This document shows, one piece after another, positions 1 through 11,931 of a DNA stretch of 64,000 bases. How positions within the stretch are numbered: position 1 is the first letter of the stretch; each line of letters starts with the position of its first letter. The stretch is from the NCBI GenBank assembly GCA_007922195.1, contig ML681990.1, positions 35,227,733-35,291,732 on the forward strand, given 5' to 3'. Below the pieces are notes generated by a model. It made no database searches, was not told the DNA's origin, and worked only from the letters and a program-made list of their open reading frames with translations. This stretch comes from Podocnemis expansa (taxonomy: Eukaryota; Chordata; Testudines; Podocnemididae). The position numbers and the translations under genes were made by a program.

Positions 1-605
1 CTTCTGCTCTTTCCACCTACAAAATGTAAATTAATATTTTTAATTGCTGAACATGAACTGGAATGTAACTTTTAAATTGCACTTTTAATAAAAATGTGTA
101 TTATGTTCCCCCCACTCCAAATTAAAGCTATATATTTTGGCTATTCAAAAGACTACATTTACTGGGAATGTTTATACTGATGCAAATGGAGAAAAAGAAG
201 CCTTAATTGTCCTATCTTACCCTACCCCAGCATCAACTAATAACTTTTATCCTCTTGAAGAGCTCCATGCTGATACATTAGTTTCTACCCATTCAGTATA
301 TGCTGGGTAAGACTGCCAATTAATATCTTAATTTTAGTGATAATACAACTGGCTAGGACACCATGCTAAATATCAAAACTTCAGACTAAAACCATCAATG
401 TCCAATGCGGTTAAACTAATCTCTTCTGTGACCATATTTAGATATTAAAGTAAACCATGTAAGAAATCCTAACATCTAATTGATCTAAAACTTCAGCTAT
501 TTTTAAAGTATATATTAATCTTCTAGCCTACATCCAGGGGTGAAAAACAGAATTTTAATTAAGCATTTTCATTGGCCATATAGCTTTGGAATGCCATTTG
601 GGGAG
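1..605. other. Unannotated AT-rich stretch
   Basis: I see no gene, RNA or recognisable repeat here. Reading frames are short and interrupted. It ends at the border of the LTR-like unit that starts at 606. Confidence 0.5.
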
Positions 606-1680
606 TGTAAGTGACTGCGACCACTGGCCGGTCAGGAGGGCACCTCCTGCTGGTGGTTCACAAGGAAGTTAGCCAGGGGGCCCCCTCCCAGTCGTGCGAA
701 CACAAGTCTGGAGCCCCGGCCCCCAGGCGGGGCGGGCAAGCACAAATCAGGTGGTTAGGAATCACCATCTGGTTTCTTCCGGTCAGGACACATGGGTGAG
801 GGGTTGGGGAGGGAGACACAAGCCCACCCGCTCCACTGCGTCTCAGCCCAGGGCCCTACCAGTGACTGCGAGGAGAGTCACTGGGCCAGCGGGGTTGCCG
901 ACCGCAACACGCTGGCACAGGGCCTCCCGAACTCACAGCCCTCCCTGGGCCACTTCCTCCCACCCTGAGGTCCAGGTACCTATGTCCAGAGATGGTAGGC
1001 ATCCTCAGTATCCCCGTCGTAGCTGGCCTGGGGTATCCCACCGAACCCCTCTGCATCCATTGGGGGTAGATCCGGGTACGTCCCAGCCTCCTCAGCGAGA
1101 GGCAATTCCTCGAGATCCTGGGGTCTGCACCCGTCGGTCTCCTCAGTGAGGGGCAGCTCCTCGAGATCCTGGGGTCCACATACTGTGGGGGTTTCTTCTT
1201 CTGCAGAGGGGAGCTCCTCCAGGTCACGTGGACCATAGGTTAAGGGGTCCTCGGCCTCACCGGGGTCTGGTTCTGGCTCCGGGGCTGGTCGGTGCCTCTG
1301 GGACCTGCAGGCCTTGAAATGACCTCCCCGGTCTGCTGCCTCCAGGTTCCCTTCCCAGTTGCCTGGCCCAGGGAGGCTAGGTGGGCCGTAAGACTGGCAG
1401 GTGGAAAGGTCCACAGCCCCTTGGTGAGCTCGGGCCTGCCTTCTCTGTTTCGGCTCCCAGCAGGCCGGTAACTCCTTCCCCTCCAAGAGCTCAGCTGTCA
1501 CTGAGCTCCTGGTCCGGGCTTTTATACTTACCCTTCCTGTTCCGGCCCTGCCCCTCCTGTTCTGGCCCTGCCCCTCCGCTCCCGGGGCCTAAAGCTTGCA
1601 GTTCCCCAGGCTGGCCAGGGAGGGCGTTCGGGCCAGCCCTCTGGCTCAGGCTCAGAGGGCAGCCATAGCTCCCTGCTACA
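606..1680 (-). mobile_element. Solo LTR-like unit, GC-rich
   Basis: This 1075-bp GC-rich block stands out from its AT-rich surroundings. Read on the minus strand it starts TGTAGCAGGGAG and ends CAGTCACTTACA, so it has TG...CA ends and a 4-bp terminal inversion (TGTA/TACA). The flanks are GGGAG (601-605) and GGAAG (1681-1685), a possible 5-bp target duplication with one mismatch. A minus-strand TATA-like box lies at 1519-1527, preceded by short repeats of a GGGGCAGGGCC-type motif. These features fit a solo LTR of a Ty3/gypsy or ERV element. The family is not identified, and no internal retroviral region is adjacent. Confidence 0.55.
1519..1527 (-). promoter_or_regulatory. TATA-like box of the LTR
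   Basis: The minus strand reads GTATAAAAG in a GC-rich setting, as expected for an LTR promoter. Transcription would start about 25-30 bases downstream, near 1490. Confidence 0.45.
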
Positions 1681-2021
1681 GGAAGTTTTAACACAGTTCA
1701 TCTTGGTTTGCCTTCTTTTCTAATCAGTTGGCTCCCTTTTTGAATTGTGACAGGGAAATTTTCAGTGGGAACCATCATATGATTTAGAATCTGTCCAGAG
1801 ACTGAACAGTATAAGGATAGAGAGAACTGTGTTCGCTGCTTTACAGAGTAACAGCCGTGAAGTCCTATTTCCATGAAGATCTCCAGAAGTCAACTTACTT
1901 TGTGCTCTCATTCCTCATCCATTGATCCTGCTCCTGATTCCTGCTCCTCTGTATCCTGATCTGATCCAGTTCATTCCTGACCTGCTTATCTGATCCATTT
2001 CTATGAAAACAGATGGTGACA
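1681..2021. other. Unannotated stretch between LTR and MITE
   Basis: I see nothing recognisable here beyond ordinary non-coding sequence. Confidence 0.4.
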
Positions 2022-2023
2022 TA

Positions 2024-2425
2024 TGTCTACACAGCACTTTTATTTTGAAATAACAGTGGTTATTTCAAAATAAAAGATATTTGGTCCACATGACGTTTTC
2101 TTATTTTGAAAGGACAGATCCTGTCCTTTCGAAATAAGAACTGCTGTTTTGAAACAGGTTAAACCCCGATTGTTTCAAAACAGCTGTTATTTCAAAATGC
2201 TTATTTCAAAATAAGGCCGTTTGGACACTGTTTCGAAACAACATGTCCAAACGGCTTTATTTCAAAATAACCATTTTGAAATAACAGCCGTTTCAATAGC
2301 AGGCTTTCCCTTAATTCGAATTAACATTTTGTTAATTTGAATTAACTTATTTCAAAATAAGGACTTTATTTTGAAATAACTCATTTCGAAATCCTTATTT
2401 CAAAATAACGATGTGTGTGTAGACA
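2024..2425. mobile_element. Palindrome-rich MITE with TA flanks
   Basis: The 402-bp unit starts TGTCTACAC and ends GTGTAGACA, a perfect 9-bp terminal inversion, and is bordered by TA on both sides (2022-2023 and 2426-2427). Inside, the self-complementary motif TTATTTCAAAATAA and its variants recur many times. A block around 2210-2260 is also an inverted repeat (GCCGTTTGGACA against TGTCCAAACGGC). This fits a non-autonomous DNA transposon with a TA target duplication, Tc1/mariner-like in its target, but I cannot name the family. Confidence 0.6.
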
Positions 2426-3403
2426 TAGCCATTGAGTTTATGCTCATTATTTTACTGTACCTATGCTTTGAGCCATGGACCTTAGCTGCAGGTTTCTTTG
2501 AGCGCCCCTCAAGTTGTTTTGTTATATCAAGAACTTGTTTACTTGATTTCACTAATTCCTCCTTGGTGATTAGATATAAGATAGAAAGTTGACATGATGG
2601 AGATAGGGGATTTAACAAAGATTATTTTTCTCTGGCATCTTTTAAAGACTGTTACCTCTAACAGGGGGCCTACGGGCACTCAGGGTTCTTTCAGGCAATG
2701 ATTTTAGATTGTGACAATCATCTTTGGAAATTTTGGTTTCTAGATAAAACAGGATAAACCACCACTCAAAATAATGCAAATATTTAATATTCTATACAGA
2801 GACAGATGAACAGATTCACTCTATGCAGAAGAAACTAAAGACATTTCAGTTCAGCCTGAAGAAATTCATGGTTATCTATACCAGTTTCTGCATCAACTAG
2901 TCAAGAAGTTGAGTAGAATTGAAACCACAAGGCAACAACATAGCAATAGACACAGCTGGTCAATTTTGCACTATGACCCTACTGTGTAATTGGGGGGGGC
3001 AGGGGGGAAGGCATTACTAACTGTGGTGAATACAAGGGACAGAAAAATAAATGTGTGACTTCATGCCTTACCTTGACCAATCTCACAAAACTTTAGCAAC
3101 TGAGAAAATTTTTAAAAGTTCATAATTTAGAGACTTGTCCAAGATATCTGAACTGGAAGATCCCACCAGGCCATAAAACCTCTAGTTCCCCAATACCACT
3201 TAAATCCTATTGGCTGTTTGTTTTGTTGTACCCCATTTCGCATCTTGGGTGTCTGTAAGGGACAGAAGGGCTCATTTTCCTTTGAAACCCTGAATAGTTA
3301 GTCCTCATACACGTGCATGTAGAAGGAGGGAAGATAAGAAATCTTTTTATCCACTACTGAAGCTCTAGAGAAAGGCCAGAATGGTTTCTTCTACCCTGCC
3401 TGA
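2426..3403. other. Unannotated stretch
   Basis: No coding or structural feature is supported. There is a short G-rich run near 2991-3008. Confidence 0.4.
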
Positions 3404-3435
3404 CTGGTGGTGGTGGTGGTGGTGGTGGTGGTGGT
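3404..3435. repeat. (GGT)n microsatellite
   Basis: Perfect GGT trinucleotide run, about ten units, about 30 bp left of DIRS element A. Confidence 0.9.
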
Positions 3436-3465
3436 ATGTCTGGTTTCCTGGCTGGCTGCATCTAC

Positions 3466-3690
3466 AAGAAGAGGTTACTTACCTGTAACCGGTGTTCTTC
3501 GAGAGGTGTGCTCCTGGCCATTCCGTTCTAGGTGCCTGCACGCCCCGTGCACGGCACACCGGAAACTTTTTCCCCTACAGTACCCGTAGGGTCGGCTGTA
3601 GCACCCCCTGGAGTGGCGCCGTCGCTGCTCCCTATATAGTCTCCAGCCGACCCGTCCCTCTTCAGTTCCTTCTATCCGGACTGTCTGAGG
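3466..3690. repeat. Left inverted terminal repeat of DIRS A
   Basis: Starts AAGAAGAGGTTACTTACC and continues through a TATATAG-containing stretch near 3635. It is complementary to the right end at 6880-7057. Confidence 0.8.
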
Positions 3691-3727
3691 GGAGGTGGGA
3701 GGGATTGGAATGGCCAGGAGCACACCT

Positions 3728-3805
3728 CTCGAAGAGCACCGGTTACAGGTAAGTAACCTCTTCTTCTTCTTCGAGTGCTGCTCCTGTCCATTCCGTTCTA
3801 GGTGA
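3728..3805. repeat. Internal complementary region of DIRS A
   Basis: The first half (CGAAGAGCACCGGTTACAGG and onward) is the reverse complement of the element's left tip. The second half (TTCGAGTGCTGCTCCTGTCC) is the reverse complement of the right tip. In the DIRS-1 replication model this region templates end joining to make the circular intermediate, so its presence identifies the class. Confidence 0.85.
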
Positions 3806-3836
3806 GTCACTAGCCTTACCTTCGAGGTGGGAGACA

Positions 3837-5060
3837 TCACAGACAGACGGATTGTAGCACCGCCCTTCCCACTGCCGCATCCTGCTGTGTTTGCTGTGTG
3901 ATGGCATAATGCTGTGCAAAGGTATGCGGGGAGTACCACGTCGCCGCCCTGCATATGTCTACGACCGGGAATCCCGCTAGGAATGCTGTTGAAGCTGCTT
4001 GGGCTCTCGTTGAATGGGCCATCGCCCTTGGTAGGTGTCTACCTCCCAGCTTGTAACACTCCTTAATGCAAGCTGTGATCCAGGAAGCGATCCTTTGTGT
4101 AGTCACCAGTTGGCCTCTCTTGGTATTTGCCACTGCCGTGAATAGCTGGGGGGTCTTGCGAAACGGCTTTCTCCTTTCTATATAAAAGGCCAGTGCTCTG
4201 CGCACGTCCAGGGAGTGGAGACACCGCTCCTCTTCTGATGCATGGGGCTTTGGACAGAAGACAGGCAAGCAAATGTCCTGGTTCACATGGAAGTGTGACA
4301 CCACCTTGGGCCTGAAGGCTGCACCTTGTCCTTAAAAAACAGACTGTATGGTGGCTCCGCCACCAAAGCACGCAGTTCCGACACTCTCCGGGCTGACGTG
4401 ATAGCCACCAGGAACGCGACCTTCCATGACAGGTATAGCAGTGAACACGTCGCCAGTGGCTCAAAGGGGGGTCTGGTGAGTCGTGACAGGACCACGTTTA
4501 AGTCCCACTGGATCGTAGGCGGTTTCACTGCCGGGTACAGTTTCGAGAGGCCTGTCAGGTATCTTTTCACCATGGGGACGGAGAAAAAGTGAGCTGTGCT
4601 CGGAATTGCTGCGGAAAGCCGCGATTGCCGCTAGGTGGACCTTCAGGGATGACAGTGACAGGCCACTCGACTTCAGGTGCCATAAATAGTCCAGTATGCG
4701 ATGAGTGGAGACCAACGTTGGGTCCTCCCCATTGATCCCAGCCCACTGTGCAAATCTGCACCACTTTGCTACATACATAGTCCTTGTGGAGGGTTTTCTG
4801 CTGCCACACAACACCTCCCTCACCAGGGAGGAGCACAACTGCTCGCTGTGCATCAACCATGAAGGCACCACGCATGGAGGTGCAAGGCCTCCAGGTTGGG
4901 GTGGAGGAGTCGCCCTCTGTCCTGGGTCAACAGGTCCGGTCTGAGGGGCAACCGGACAGGACGATACCTGGAGCACCGCATTAGTGCCGAAAACCAATGT
5001 TGTCTCGGCCACACCGGGGCAATCAGAATGACCTGCGCCTGCTCCTCCTTTATTTTCCAC
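3837..5060 (-). pseudogene. DIRS A tyrosine recombinase, frameshifted
   Basis: The tyrosine recombinase of this class integrates the circular DNA copy. The coding sequence is split over three frames (about 4461-5060, 4283-4573 and 3837-4304). The catalytic pieces are visible: the first arginine in TSARRVSEL near 4386-4392, the H-x-x-R box in AHSTRAQ near 4004-4018, and the nucleophilic tyrosine in FAQHYAI with its codon at 3906-3908. Frameshifts near 4305-4330 and 4470-4560 break the protein. The 5' part overlaps the end of the RT/RNase H frame, a usual DIRS arrangement. Confidence 0.85.
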
Positions 5061-6586
5061 AACACTCTGGGCACTAGCGGTGTTGGAGGAAATGCATACA
5101 GCAGACCTTTCTGCCCCCAGTGAATCTCAAACGCGTCCGCTGTCAACCCAGGGCTGTGCCCCCGGAAGGAGCAGAAGGCTTGGCATTTCGTATTGAGCTC
5201 AGAGGCAAACAGGTCCAGACAGGGATAACCCCACCTCCGGAAGAGTGACTCTGCCACATCCGGGTGGAGAGACCATTCGTGGGTCATGAACTTCCGGCTG
5301 AGCTCATCCGCCAAGAAGTTCCGGAGGCCCAGTATATACGATGCCACTGGGCGGATCTTGTGGCGAATGCAGAACTCCCAGAGGCTCACGGCTTCCTGGC
5401 AAAGGGGACGCGAGTGTGTGCCACCTTGCTTGTTGATGTAAAACATCGCGGTGGTGTTGTCGGTACGAACAGATACCGTCCGGCCCCGAAGATGCTCTTG
5501 GAACACCTCACGCGCCAACCGCACTGCCCTGAGCTCCTTTGTGTTGATGTGCAACTGGGAGTCCGCCTCGCTCCACAGGCCTTGCGTCCTGAGACCACCG
5601 AGATGCGCACCCCAGTCGACATCTGAGGCATCCGTCGTCAAGCGAAGTGACGGCTGGGGGAGACGGAACGGAACCCCTGAGCACAGGTTGGTCTTGGAGT
5701 TCCACCAATGAAGGTTCTCCAGTACCAACGGTGGCACGTTGACTATAGCGTCCAAGCTGTCTCTCACCGGGCGGAATACCCGCGCTAGCCAGAGCTGGAG
5801 CGGTTTCATCCATAGGCAAGCAAGGGGAACCACAAAGGTGCAAGCTGCCATGAGTCCCAGCAGGTGGAGGCATTCTCGTGCCAACACCCGGGGGAACCTT
5901 GTGAAGGAATCCACCGCCCGCTTGATGGTTTGGAAACGGGTAGTCGGGAGGCTCGCCCTTGCGGACATTGAGTCGAGGACCGCCCCTATAAATTCTATCC
6001 TTTGTGCGGGAACGAGTACCGACTTCTGAGCATTTATCAGCAGGCCCAAGCAATCGAACATGGACTGCGTTAACCTCAGGTGAGAACACACCTCCTGACC
6101 TGACTTGCCTACGATCAGCCAGTCGTCCAAATATGGAAAGAGGGTAACCCCCTGCTTCCTGAGATACGCTGCTACCACCGCCAGACACTTTGTGAATACC
6201 CGCGGAGCTGCAGAGAGGCCATGGGAGCACTGTGAATTGCAGGTGCTTCCGCCCGACGATGAAGTGTAAAAACCTCCTGGCCTTGGGCTGATCGCTATAT
6301 GGAAGTATGCATCTTGTAAATCGAGGGCGGAGTACCAGTCGCCCGGATCCAGAGACGGAAAAATTGAGGTGAGGGACACCATCCGGAACCGAATTTTTCG
6401 AAGGAACCGGTTGAGGCGCCTCAAATCTAAAATCAGCTGCAGGTCCCCTTTTGCCTTGGGGATAAGAAAATAACGGGAATAAAAACTTCTGCCCCTGTGG
6501 CACCTCTTCCACTGCCCCTTTCTGAAGCAGCGCCTGCACCTCCTCCCATAGAGCTTGCTGGTGGGCCTGATCCCGCAGGGAACCAC
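4853..6586 (-). pseudogene. DIRS A reverse transcriptase/RNase H, long open frame
   Basis: A 577-codon open frame covers most of the polymerase. RT motifs are clear: FYSRYFLIPKAKG, LDLRRLNRFLRK, the LDLQDAYFH block, and the catalytic YLDDW near 6118-6136. RNase H follows, with RTDNTTAMFYINKQGG near 5450. It ends in the conserved post-RNase H block (LDLFASELNTKC, YAFPPTPLVP, VILIAPVWPRQHWF) that in DIRS elements is often compared with Dam-type methyltransferases. Around 6190-6260 about 20 residues do not match copy B, which suggests two compensating frameshifts. The N-terminus continues in another frame up to about 6848. It is probably inactive as it stands. Confidence 0.88.
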
Positions 6587-7079
6587 TCAGCGTAGGGGGG
6601 GCCTGCAGGGGCAACGAAGAAAATTGGAGGGAATAGCCCTCCTGAATTGTTTTGAGAACCCAGCAGTCTTTTGTAATCTTGCACCATTCTAGTGCATAAT
6701 GGGACAGTCTGTTGCCGAACAGGGTAGTCTCTGGATCCACGGCCTTTGGTAAGTCGCCCTCGTGCTGACCCTCAAAAGGCCTTTTTCTGGCCAGAATGGA
6801 CTTCAAGTACTCTGAACAAGTGGCCACGTGCGAATCGCTCGAAGCCAAGGAATGTTCCAGCGACTGACAGGGTGGTAAGAAGGAACTGAAGGGGGATGGG
6901 TCGGCTGGAGACTATATAGGGAGCGGTGACGGCGCCACTCCAGGGGGCGCTACAGCCGACCCTACGGGTACTCTAGGGGAAAAAATTTCTGGCATGCCGT
7001 GCATGGGGCGTGCAGGCACCTAGAACGGAATGGACAGGAGCAGCACTTGAAGAAGAACATATAATTTTCATCACATCTT

Positions 7080-7570
7080 AAACAATTAAAATTGGGACAT
7101 CATCAGAATGATGATTCTGGGTCAAACCACAGAGGGTCAAGACCACAGAGCATCAGTCTTTCACCACATGACTCATGATTGTATCATATCCCTCCATAGT
7201 CACCACTTTTTCATGCTGACTGGTCTCAGCCTTTTTCATCTTTCCTCATATGGAAGCTATTCTATACCCTTAATCACTTTTATTGTTGCCCATGTTATTA
7301 CTTTTTCCATTTCTAATACAATTCATTTTGAGATGAGTAACCAGAACTGCACATAATATTCAAGGAGTGGGCAAACCATGGATTTGTATAGTGGCATTAT
7401 AATATTTACTCTCTTATCTCTCCTTTTCCTAATGTTTCCTAATATTTTTGGCTAATATTGTATATTGAGCAGATGTTTTCAGAGAACTACTGCCAGTGAC
7501 TCCAGGATCTCTTCCTTGGTTGGTAATAGTTAACTTAGCTACCACCATTTTGAATATATAGTTGGGATTA
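7080..7570 (-). mobile_element. Old CR1/L3-like LINE fragment
   Basis: The plus strand reads as the antisense of a CR1-like reverse transcriptase 3' region. Segments such as GAACTGCACATAATATTCAA, GTTTTCAGAGAACTACTGCC and GTTGGGATTATGTTTTCCAA have the form I know from ancient amniote CR1/L3 copies. It is highly diverged and carries no open frame. Confidence 0.6.
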
Positions 7571-9733
7571 TGTTTTCCAATGTATATTACTTCTGCAACT
7601 ACAAAGGGATCCCAAAAGCGGGTGGCTAGGCAACAAAATGACAGAAGAATTTCATTTCACTTAATTTTCAGAGATTCCTCTGTAGATCTTTGCAATCTGC
7701 TTTAGACCCAACTATCTCCAATATTTATCTACTGCAAACATAACCCCCCCCCACTGTTCACCCCTTTTTACCAATATAATCAATATGTTGAACAAATATG
7801 CTTGAGTAGTCAAATATTAGAGAGATTATTAGGTTGTATAAGAAAAGAACAGAGAATAATACTCAAAGTATTATGGCACCAGTACATAAATTGATGGTGG
7901 ACTCTTTTGTTCAGTTCAGAGCATCCTATCTCAGGGAGGATAAAGCAGAAATAGGTTCCAGAAAAAAAACTAAAATATTATCAGCAGTCATTGGAAAACA
8001 CTTGAGGACTTGTCAAGAAAAACAGTTTTATTTTAGAAAGAACGAATGATATTAAAGTTACATAGAGTAAGAATGAGAATAGAAAAGGCTGATGAAAACT
8101 GTTTAACAAAACAGAAACAGTTTTGAAAATTGAGCAAAATTAACTTTTGAAACTCACTGCTACCAAGTATTTGTAGGAGAGCTCAATGGCAATTTTAAAA
8201 ATTAGACTTTTATATCAGAAATATTATCCATAGTTATGCTACCCTTCCAACCCTATGATTCTATACCCTGTAGCTGGAAGAGAAATCAGCATAGGATTTC
8301 AGTTTTCATGTTTAGGAGAGTATCCTTCATAGTGTTCCCTCCCATTCATATTTTACTGTACACTGGTCCATCTTGGAATTCTTAAAACATCTTGCACTGT
8401 CCACTGTCAGTGAAACAACACTAGACAAAATACACCAAAAGTCTGATGTGGAATGGTAATCCCTACACTCCTTTAATAAAAAAAGTCTCTAGCAGTTAAT
8501 TTATTTTCTCTGCTTCTAGCTATTTTATGGGGGTTAAATACTGAACCTTTTTTAATGTGTGGCAATAGAATGGTATTTGTTCTTTTCATTTAAAAGTAAT
8601 TGTTCAGTTAAGTTTCTTAACAAAGGAGACATTATGCTGCATATATTCTAGCCAGATGACCTTTAAAACATATTTGTTTGACTCCACTAAGCGCTTTTTA
8701 ATAAGCATAAATTTGGCACTAGGTAAGCTCTTGCATAATTTTTGTTTTAACAATGTATGCATCTGAGCCCAATGAGTGATGACTTTAAAAAAAAGAGTGG
8801 CTTTACTGTCAACAGAATTATTATTCAGTTTCCCTTTTCCAACACTAACTGAAACAAAGATAGGTAACCAAAAATATCCTCGCCTTCTCAGGGTGGTAAG
8901 TGCACTGCTGAGGGAGATAGGAGGAGTTCCCCATTTCTTTAACATACCCCAGGATGCCATTTGCCTGTGTAATTTAATTTATAGGTTATAGATTGATTTA
9001 TCTACTTTCAGGAGGCAAAAATGCCCAAAGAGAGAAACAGATCACAAGTAGTGACATTTCAAAAGGCAATGCAGATGTACTATTTAGAAACAAGCAAACT
9101 CATTATCCTCTGTATTATAGAGCACCTTCTCAGAAGATGGAAACAATTCTTGGAAAGTTTGTGAACAGATATTAAGACATATTTCTTACTTTACACTGAT
9201 CAGTGCATTATTAGAGTCATTCTGGCTTCCATGCATTTTCAGTATTTCATTGGATATTTTGGTGTTCCAATACAGAGTTTATGGGCTTGCCTACATAGGA
9301 GAGGCCCTTTATTTTGTTAGCTTTAGTGATTTCAGAATAAACTGCTCTGCATCCTCACACAAGTTTTTTCCAAATAATCTGGCCAAATCACCTGATTCTG
9401 CATTAGTTAATCCACATTGGAAGTGGATTAGCTCTAAAATGGAATGAGCTTTCCTGTAAAAACCATTCATAGGAATGCATCCCCAAACCAAATGAATATT
9501 TCACATCTAGCAGTCCTCACACAACTATCCTACACACACTACATTGCTGCATACCTGTCTCTGCCCATCTGAGTGCTCTCTATCACTCCAGGGGTTGTCT
9601 TGACTGGATATTGCCTCCCTCAAATGCTGGTACACAAAGTTAGGCCCTTTGTGATTCACACATCAGAGCCACATACCAATTACAGCATCCATGACATGTA
9701 GTATACAGACCCACTGGGTGGTCCTAGACTTCT
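7571..9733. other. Unannotated stretch
   Basis: Mostly AT-rich non-coding sequence. A short CR1-like 3' tail (CCTTCCAACCCTATGATTCT) lies at about 8245-8265. I see no gene; open frames are short and show no family features. Confidence 0.4.
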
Positions 9734-10150
9734 ATGGCCTCTGGGAGGGGAGCAAAGCCCAGTCCCATTTTAACCAGTAAGCTCAGCATTCTGGTGACAA
9801 GTGGCTATCAGATCAAAGAAAGAAGAGAAGGCTGCGAGAACATGGCCCAGTGCCACAAAGGAAAAGAGCTCCATCACAGTTCTAAAAGTGCCTGGTACAA
9901 TAACAAGATCTACAGCACTGATCACAAGACCTGCACCTACTGTGAAGAGCTCGACTGGAATTTTGTCAAGGCGGCCACCACCCATCGCAGGCATTTTCTC
10001 TGGACACCACTGAAGGCACTCTAGGCCCTGAGGAGGAGAAGGTCACATGGACAGCCAGGGTCTCTGGCCACACAAAACCCCAAGGAAGATATAGTGTTGG
10101 GCACCCATGAAACCCAGGCAGAAATGCACCCTGATAGTGATGAAGAGGTC
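9734..10150 (+). pseudogene. Possible Myb/SANT-type ORF relic of a Harbinger element
   Basis: The plus-strand frame 9734-10024 contains QCHKGKELHH, then KTCTYCEELDWNF, then TTHRRHF. A Glu/Asp-rich stretch (DSDEEVPSP) follows further on in a shifted frame. This order resembles the Myb/SANT-like companion proteins of Harbinger transposons in sauropsids (QCR.K.KELR, then TC.F..EL, then an acidic tail). The match is weak and the frame is broken, so this is a tentative relic, not a functional gene. Confidence 0.35.
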
Positions 10151-11931
10151 CCCTCTCCCAATAACTATTATGAGCTATATTACAAGATAACTCGATGGGG
10201 GATATTTAAATAACTTTTTTCTGGGTACTATCAGAGTGCTACCATCTGAGCAAGGACCTTCTCTCCAGCCTGTTAACTCAAAACGGCATCCACACAGGAA
10301 AATGTAAACTCCAAAGCATTCTTTGGCATACCAAATCTCACAACCACTAAATAAAGACACCAGCTTCAGCTTCCTGCACTGCTTAGTGCTCTCTCTTCCT
10401 CCTGATCAACCATACACCTTTGTCTCATCTCAAGATAGCAATTTTATGGCACTCATGTTTACTGCAGCAGCAGATACGGGAAGATAACAAGCAATGAAGA
10501 TTGTATTTTGGGTCAAAATTGGATCAGTCTTGAGCTTCTAGCTACCTTTATCAGGTAAATTGCCCCAAGTAGAATACAGATATATTAAAAAGCACCATGA
10601 ATACCTTATAGCCACACGGCAATGAAGCACATTCACCTCTCATGGAGTGCTTCCTGTTGACAGAGGGTGAGCCTCCACTCCCTGCTTACAGCACTATTAC
10701 CCTATCTGACTCCCATAAGTTGTTGCCCTCCACAGATGGGTCTTCAGCCCTCCACATAAGTCATAGATCCAGGGGGAGGATGGTGATAGAAGCCCAGTGA
10801 GAGTTATTGCTTTGTCATTGTTGGAACTGCAACCATCTCTCCAGATCCTTCTGGGCTACCTTTAAGTTTGTCGCTATCCTGTTACAGAGCAGTTTCCCAA
10901 GGGCATTCTCCTTGGAGACACTTTGCCTTTAGCAGCTCTGTGGTGTCCTAGCTCTCCAGCTAGATAACTCCTTAACTTCAGTCCCCCTGCTGGTGGGAAA
11001 CAAAGTTCAGCTAAGGGCTGACCCTCTTTGGGGTCTTCAATCCCTTCTTTGAGCTTTTAATATAGTTTTATCCCCTTGTTGCATCACTTTTCTTGTGGTC
11101 AGTGGGCCACCCAACACCACACACTACTCCAGGTCTCAACCCAGGGACTTACAGTCACCAGCCATGTACTGCTTTCTTTTACTTGGTTGCATGATGCTAC
11201 TCCCTGGGCTGATTCCTCCTCAGTCCCATCACCCTCCAGCCTGCAGCTTTTCTGGACAGGCCTGGAGGACCATGCTGGAAACATTACTAAAATACATTAG
11301 ACTGAGTGGAGTGGATAAATGAGTTTGCTATTGACAAAAGAAAGTTGCTTTGCCTGTTTCTTCAAAGTAAATTGAGCAAGGTGAGGCCCAAGACAAAGGC
11401 AACAGTAGAAGTAAATAGGGCTATGTAACTTTGTGGGGCCCCTAGCCTGGTGCAGTGGTGCCAGCAACAGCCAGCCGGAGGGCAGGGTGGGCCAGCACTC
11501 TGCACTGCAGCAGGCTGGTGCTGGGGCCCAGCAGACCATCTAGTCACAGGGAAAGAGCGGTACTTAGCACTTGGGTGGTCAGGGACTGGGGCCTGGCAGA
11601 CTAGTCAGAGACTGGCCAGCCTCAGAAACAGGGTGGTGGCCAGTGATGTGGCATTGGCTGGAAGTGCTCAGGCCAGTCACCAGACATGCTCCAAGTTGGC
11701 CAGCCATGACTGGATTAATTTTTGTGAGGTTGTGTATATCAGCGCCTCCCTTAGCCTAGGGCTGCAATCCTCAAAGCCCCTCTTTTAATCAAACCCTGCC
11801 ATCAAATTATCTTTCATGCACTTAAAATCCCATCTGTCTTTAGGCAGAGAAAAAAAGAATACGACTCATCCCTTGCAAGTCACCACCACTGTTCTGTTGC
11901 TCACTGTCTTGAGTTGCAGGTTAGCCAATTG
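10151..11931. other. Unannotated stretch, partly GC-rich
   Basis: No gene is supported. The part from about 11430 to 11780 is rich in CAG/CTG and CCAG/CTGG words and may be a decayed repeat insertion. I could not find its ends. Confidence 0.35.

Larger units (their letters stand above)
3466..7057 (-). mobile_element. DIRS-type retrotransposon A, gag deleted
   Basis: The element is coded on the minus strand, so its 5' end is on the right. Its ends are inverted repeats: about 190 bp at 3480-3690 matches the complement of 6880-7054. An internal complementary region at about 3728-3805 contains the reverse complement of the left end followed by that of the right end, the layout described for DIRS-1. 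Between them lie a reverse transcriptase/RNase H region (about 4853-6848) and a tyrosine recombinase region (about 3837-5060). The coding part meets the right terminal repeat directly near 6870, so about 2 kb of gag present in copy B is missing. No target duplication is seen, as expected for this class. The frames are broken, so the copy is defective. Confidence 0.9.

Noticed and set aside
9770..9994. 74-codon hydrophobic minus-strand frame resembling a membrane protein
   Set aside because: It is antisense to the better-supported Myb/SANT-like relic on the plus strand.
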